Positions 13,966 to 15,430 of a stretch of DNA of 15,430 bases are shown piece after piece. Every line of letters begins with the position of its first letter. Within the stretch, counting starts at the first letter, position 1. The stretch covers positions 1 through 15,430 of the forward strand of contig JACMRS010000224.1 in the NCBI GenBank assembly GCA_014376345.1, given 5' to 3'. The DNA comes from Bacteroidia bacterium (lineage in GTDB: Bacteria; Bacteroidota; Bacteroidia; NS11-12g; UBA955). A program made the translations under genes and the position numbers. The notes beneath the pieces are model-generated. The model did no database searches. It had not been told where the DNA came from and saw only the letters and a list, made by a program, of their open reading frames with translations.

Positions 13966-15430
13966 ATGCTAAAACAGTCACTTAGTCAAAGATTGCTGCA
14001 AAAATTATCACCGCAGCAGATCCAGTTTATAAAGCTTTTGCAACTCACCACTGTAGATTTTGAGCAAAAGCTTGAAGAAGAACTTCTTGAAAATCCATCT
14101 CTTGAAAAAGGACCTGAAGAAGAGCTTCCGGGAGAAAAATCTACTGATGATTTCAATAATGAAGAAAGTCTGAATGATGATTTTAATGATGAAGAAAAAG
14201 TATTTGATAATGACGATTTCAATGTAAATGAATTTCTTACCGGTGATGAGGACAATGCCACTTTCAGACTAAATGAAGATTATGGTAGCGAAGAAGAGCG
14301 CAAGGAAATGCCTGTTGCTTACCAGCAAACTTTTTATGATTCTCTGGTAGATCAGGCCAATTCTAATTTCCGGGATAAAAACCTGGTTCTGGCACTTCAT
14401 ATTATCGGAAATCTTGAGGAGGATGGTTATCTGAGGCGAGATTTGACAATGATTGCCAATGATCTTGCGTTTACAGAAAATATTCAGACTGATGAAGATG
14501 AGCTTGAAAAAATTCTGATAAAGATTCAGAATTTTGATCCTGTAGGAGTAGGAGCGAGGTCGTTGCAGGAATGTCTGCTTTTACAGCTTTATAAAAAAGA
14601 TCTTGGAGGAAATAAATCTCTTGACCTTGCTGAACTTATTATTTCTGAGCACATGGAAGCGTTTAGCAGAAAGCATTACGATAAAATAAAAAGTTCTCTG
14701 AAAATTAATGATGAGGAACTTAAATCTGCTGTAGCTGAAATTACTAAGTTAAATCCAAAGCCCGGCCAGAGTCAGTCTTCCAGCAGGTCGCATTATATTA
14801 CCCCGGATTTTACAGTAACAAATGAAGATGACAATCTGACGGTTACATTAAATTCAAGAAATGCTCCCGAACTCAGAATCAGCAGGTCTTTTGTTGAAAC
14901 ACTTCAGGCTTATGAAAAATCCAATAAGGATGATAAAAAATTAAATGAAAGCGTTCAGTATATCAGGCAAAAACTTGATGGCGCCAAATGGTTTATAGAC
15001 AGTGTTAAGCAAAGACAGCATACACTAACGGTAACTATGAATGCAATTGTTGAATTTCAACGAAAGTTTTTTCTGGAAGGTGATGAATATTCTCTGAAAC
15101 CTATGATTCTTAAAGATGTTTCAGATAAAGTTCAGCTTGATATTTCTACAATCAGCAGGGTTGCAAACAGCAAATATGTTCAGACAGATTTTGGTATATT
15201 TCCATTAAAGTTTTTCTTTTCTGAAGGTGTTAAAAATGAAAATGGAGAAGAAGTGAGTAACAAAGAAGTTAAGAAAATATTGAGTGATGCTGTATTAAAT
15301 GAAAGTAAGGTAAAACCTTTGACTGATGAGGCATTAATGGATATGTTGAAGGAAAAAGGTTTTTCAATGGCCAGGCGAACAGTTGCAAAATACCGTGAAC
15401 AATTGAATATACCAGTAGCCAGAATGCGTA
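13966..15430 (+). CDS. rpoN: RNA polymerase sigma-54 factor, lacking only its last few codons
   Basis: The alternative sigma factor sigma-54, which directs RNA polymerase to -24/-12 promoters and needs an AAA+ activator to open them. The 488 codons present cover all regions: region I (1-50: LSQRLLQKLSPQQIQFIKLLQL, with LLENPSLE), a strongly acidic region II (about 51-113), the core-binding region (about 115-300, including FDPVGVGARSLQECLLLQL and LNPKPGQ), the helix-turn-helix segment (about 382-405) followed by FGIFPLKFFFS, and the RpoN box ARRTVAKYRE (469-478), a perfect copy of the consensus that reads the -24 element. Sequence after the box (QLNIPVARMR) is the usual end, so probably fewer than ten residues are missing past the right edge. 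The start at 13966 gives the standard region I. It diverges from asnS. No activator gene is in the window. No -24/-12 promoter (GGC-N9-TGC type) was recognised here. Confidence 0.97.
   Translation, partial: MLKQSLSQRLLQKLSPQQIQFIKLLQLTTVDFEQKLEEELLENPSLEKGPEEELPGEKSTDDFNNEESLNDDFNDEEKVFDNDDFNVNEFLTGDEDNATFRLNEDYGSEEERKEMPVAYQQTFYDSLVDQANSNFRDKNLVLALHIIGNLEEDGYLRRDLTMIANDLAFTENIQTDEDELEKILIKIQNFDPVGVGARSLQECLLLQLYKKDLGGNKSLDLAELIISEHMEAFSRKHYDKIKSSLKINDEELKSAVAEITKLNPKPGQSQSSSRSHYITPDFTVTNEDDNLTVTLNSRNAPELRISRSFVETLQAYEKSNKDDKKLNESVQYIRQKLDGAKWFIDSVKQRQHTLTVTMNAIVEFQRKFFLEGDEYSLKPMILKDVSDKVQLDISTISRVANSKYVQTDFGIFPLKFFFSEGVKNENGEEVSNKEVKKILSDAVLNESKVKPLTDEALMDMLKEKGFSMARRTVAKYREQLNIPVARMR

Noticed and set aside
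1..15430. CRISPR arrays, tRNA/rRNA genes, insertion sequences or prophage
   Set aside because: No spaced direct repeats, transposase motifs, terminal inverted repeats or tRNA-like cloverleaf were seen, and the gaps between genes are all under 150 bp.

Overview
The window is AT-rich chromosomal DNA from a member of the Bacteroidota. Four things point there: two giant secreted proteins ending in the gliding-motility-associated C-terminal domain (CHU_C, the type B sorting signal of the type IX secretion system), TTTG-N19-TAnnTTTG promoters, general lack of Shine-Dalgarno sequences, and an acidic-region sigma-54. Nothing looks phage-, plasmid- or IS-derived. Genus cannot be read with confidence; an environmental Chitinophagales/Sphingobacteriales-like lineage is a guess.

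Layout. Positions 1-13868 are coded entirely on the minus strand; only rpoN (from 13966) is on the plus strand. In minus-strand reading order from the right: asnS (asparaginyl-tRNA synthetase with a coiled-coil insertion), whose TAA shares its last A with the ATG of a Ppx/GppA-type phosphatase; then two tandem 4.3-kb genes (7036-11400 and 2563-6888) for paralogous secreted multidomain proteins; then a tandem-domain universal stress protein; then a MATE efflux transporter whose TAA again overlaps the ATG of a signal-peptide-bearing gene cut by the left edge. asnS and rpoN diverge from a 97-bp shared promoter region. No gene-free stretch exceeds 150 bp. No tRNA, rRNA, CRISPR array or mobile element was seen.

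How the genes fit together. asnS, ppx and rpoN are housekeeping or global-regulation genes. The centrepiece is the pair of giant proteins. Each has a signal peptide, an IgGFc-binding-protein-like N-terminal domain (about 400 residues), about eleven roughly 83-residue Ig/PKD-like modules most of which carry a cysteine pair, and a CHU_C terminus. All 21 cysteines from the start of the module array to the C-terminal domain correspond one to one between the two proteins, so the pair arose by duplication of a complete gene. They are probably exported by the type IX system and act at the cell surface; their ligand is unknown. I did not find a clearly new multi-gene system. The paralogous pair and the AsnRS insertion are the most interesting items.
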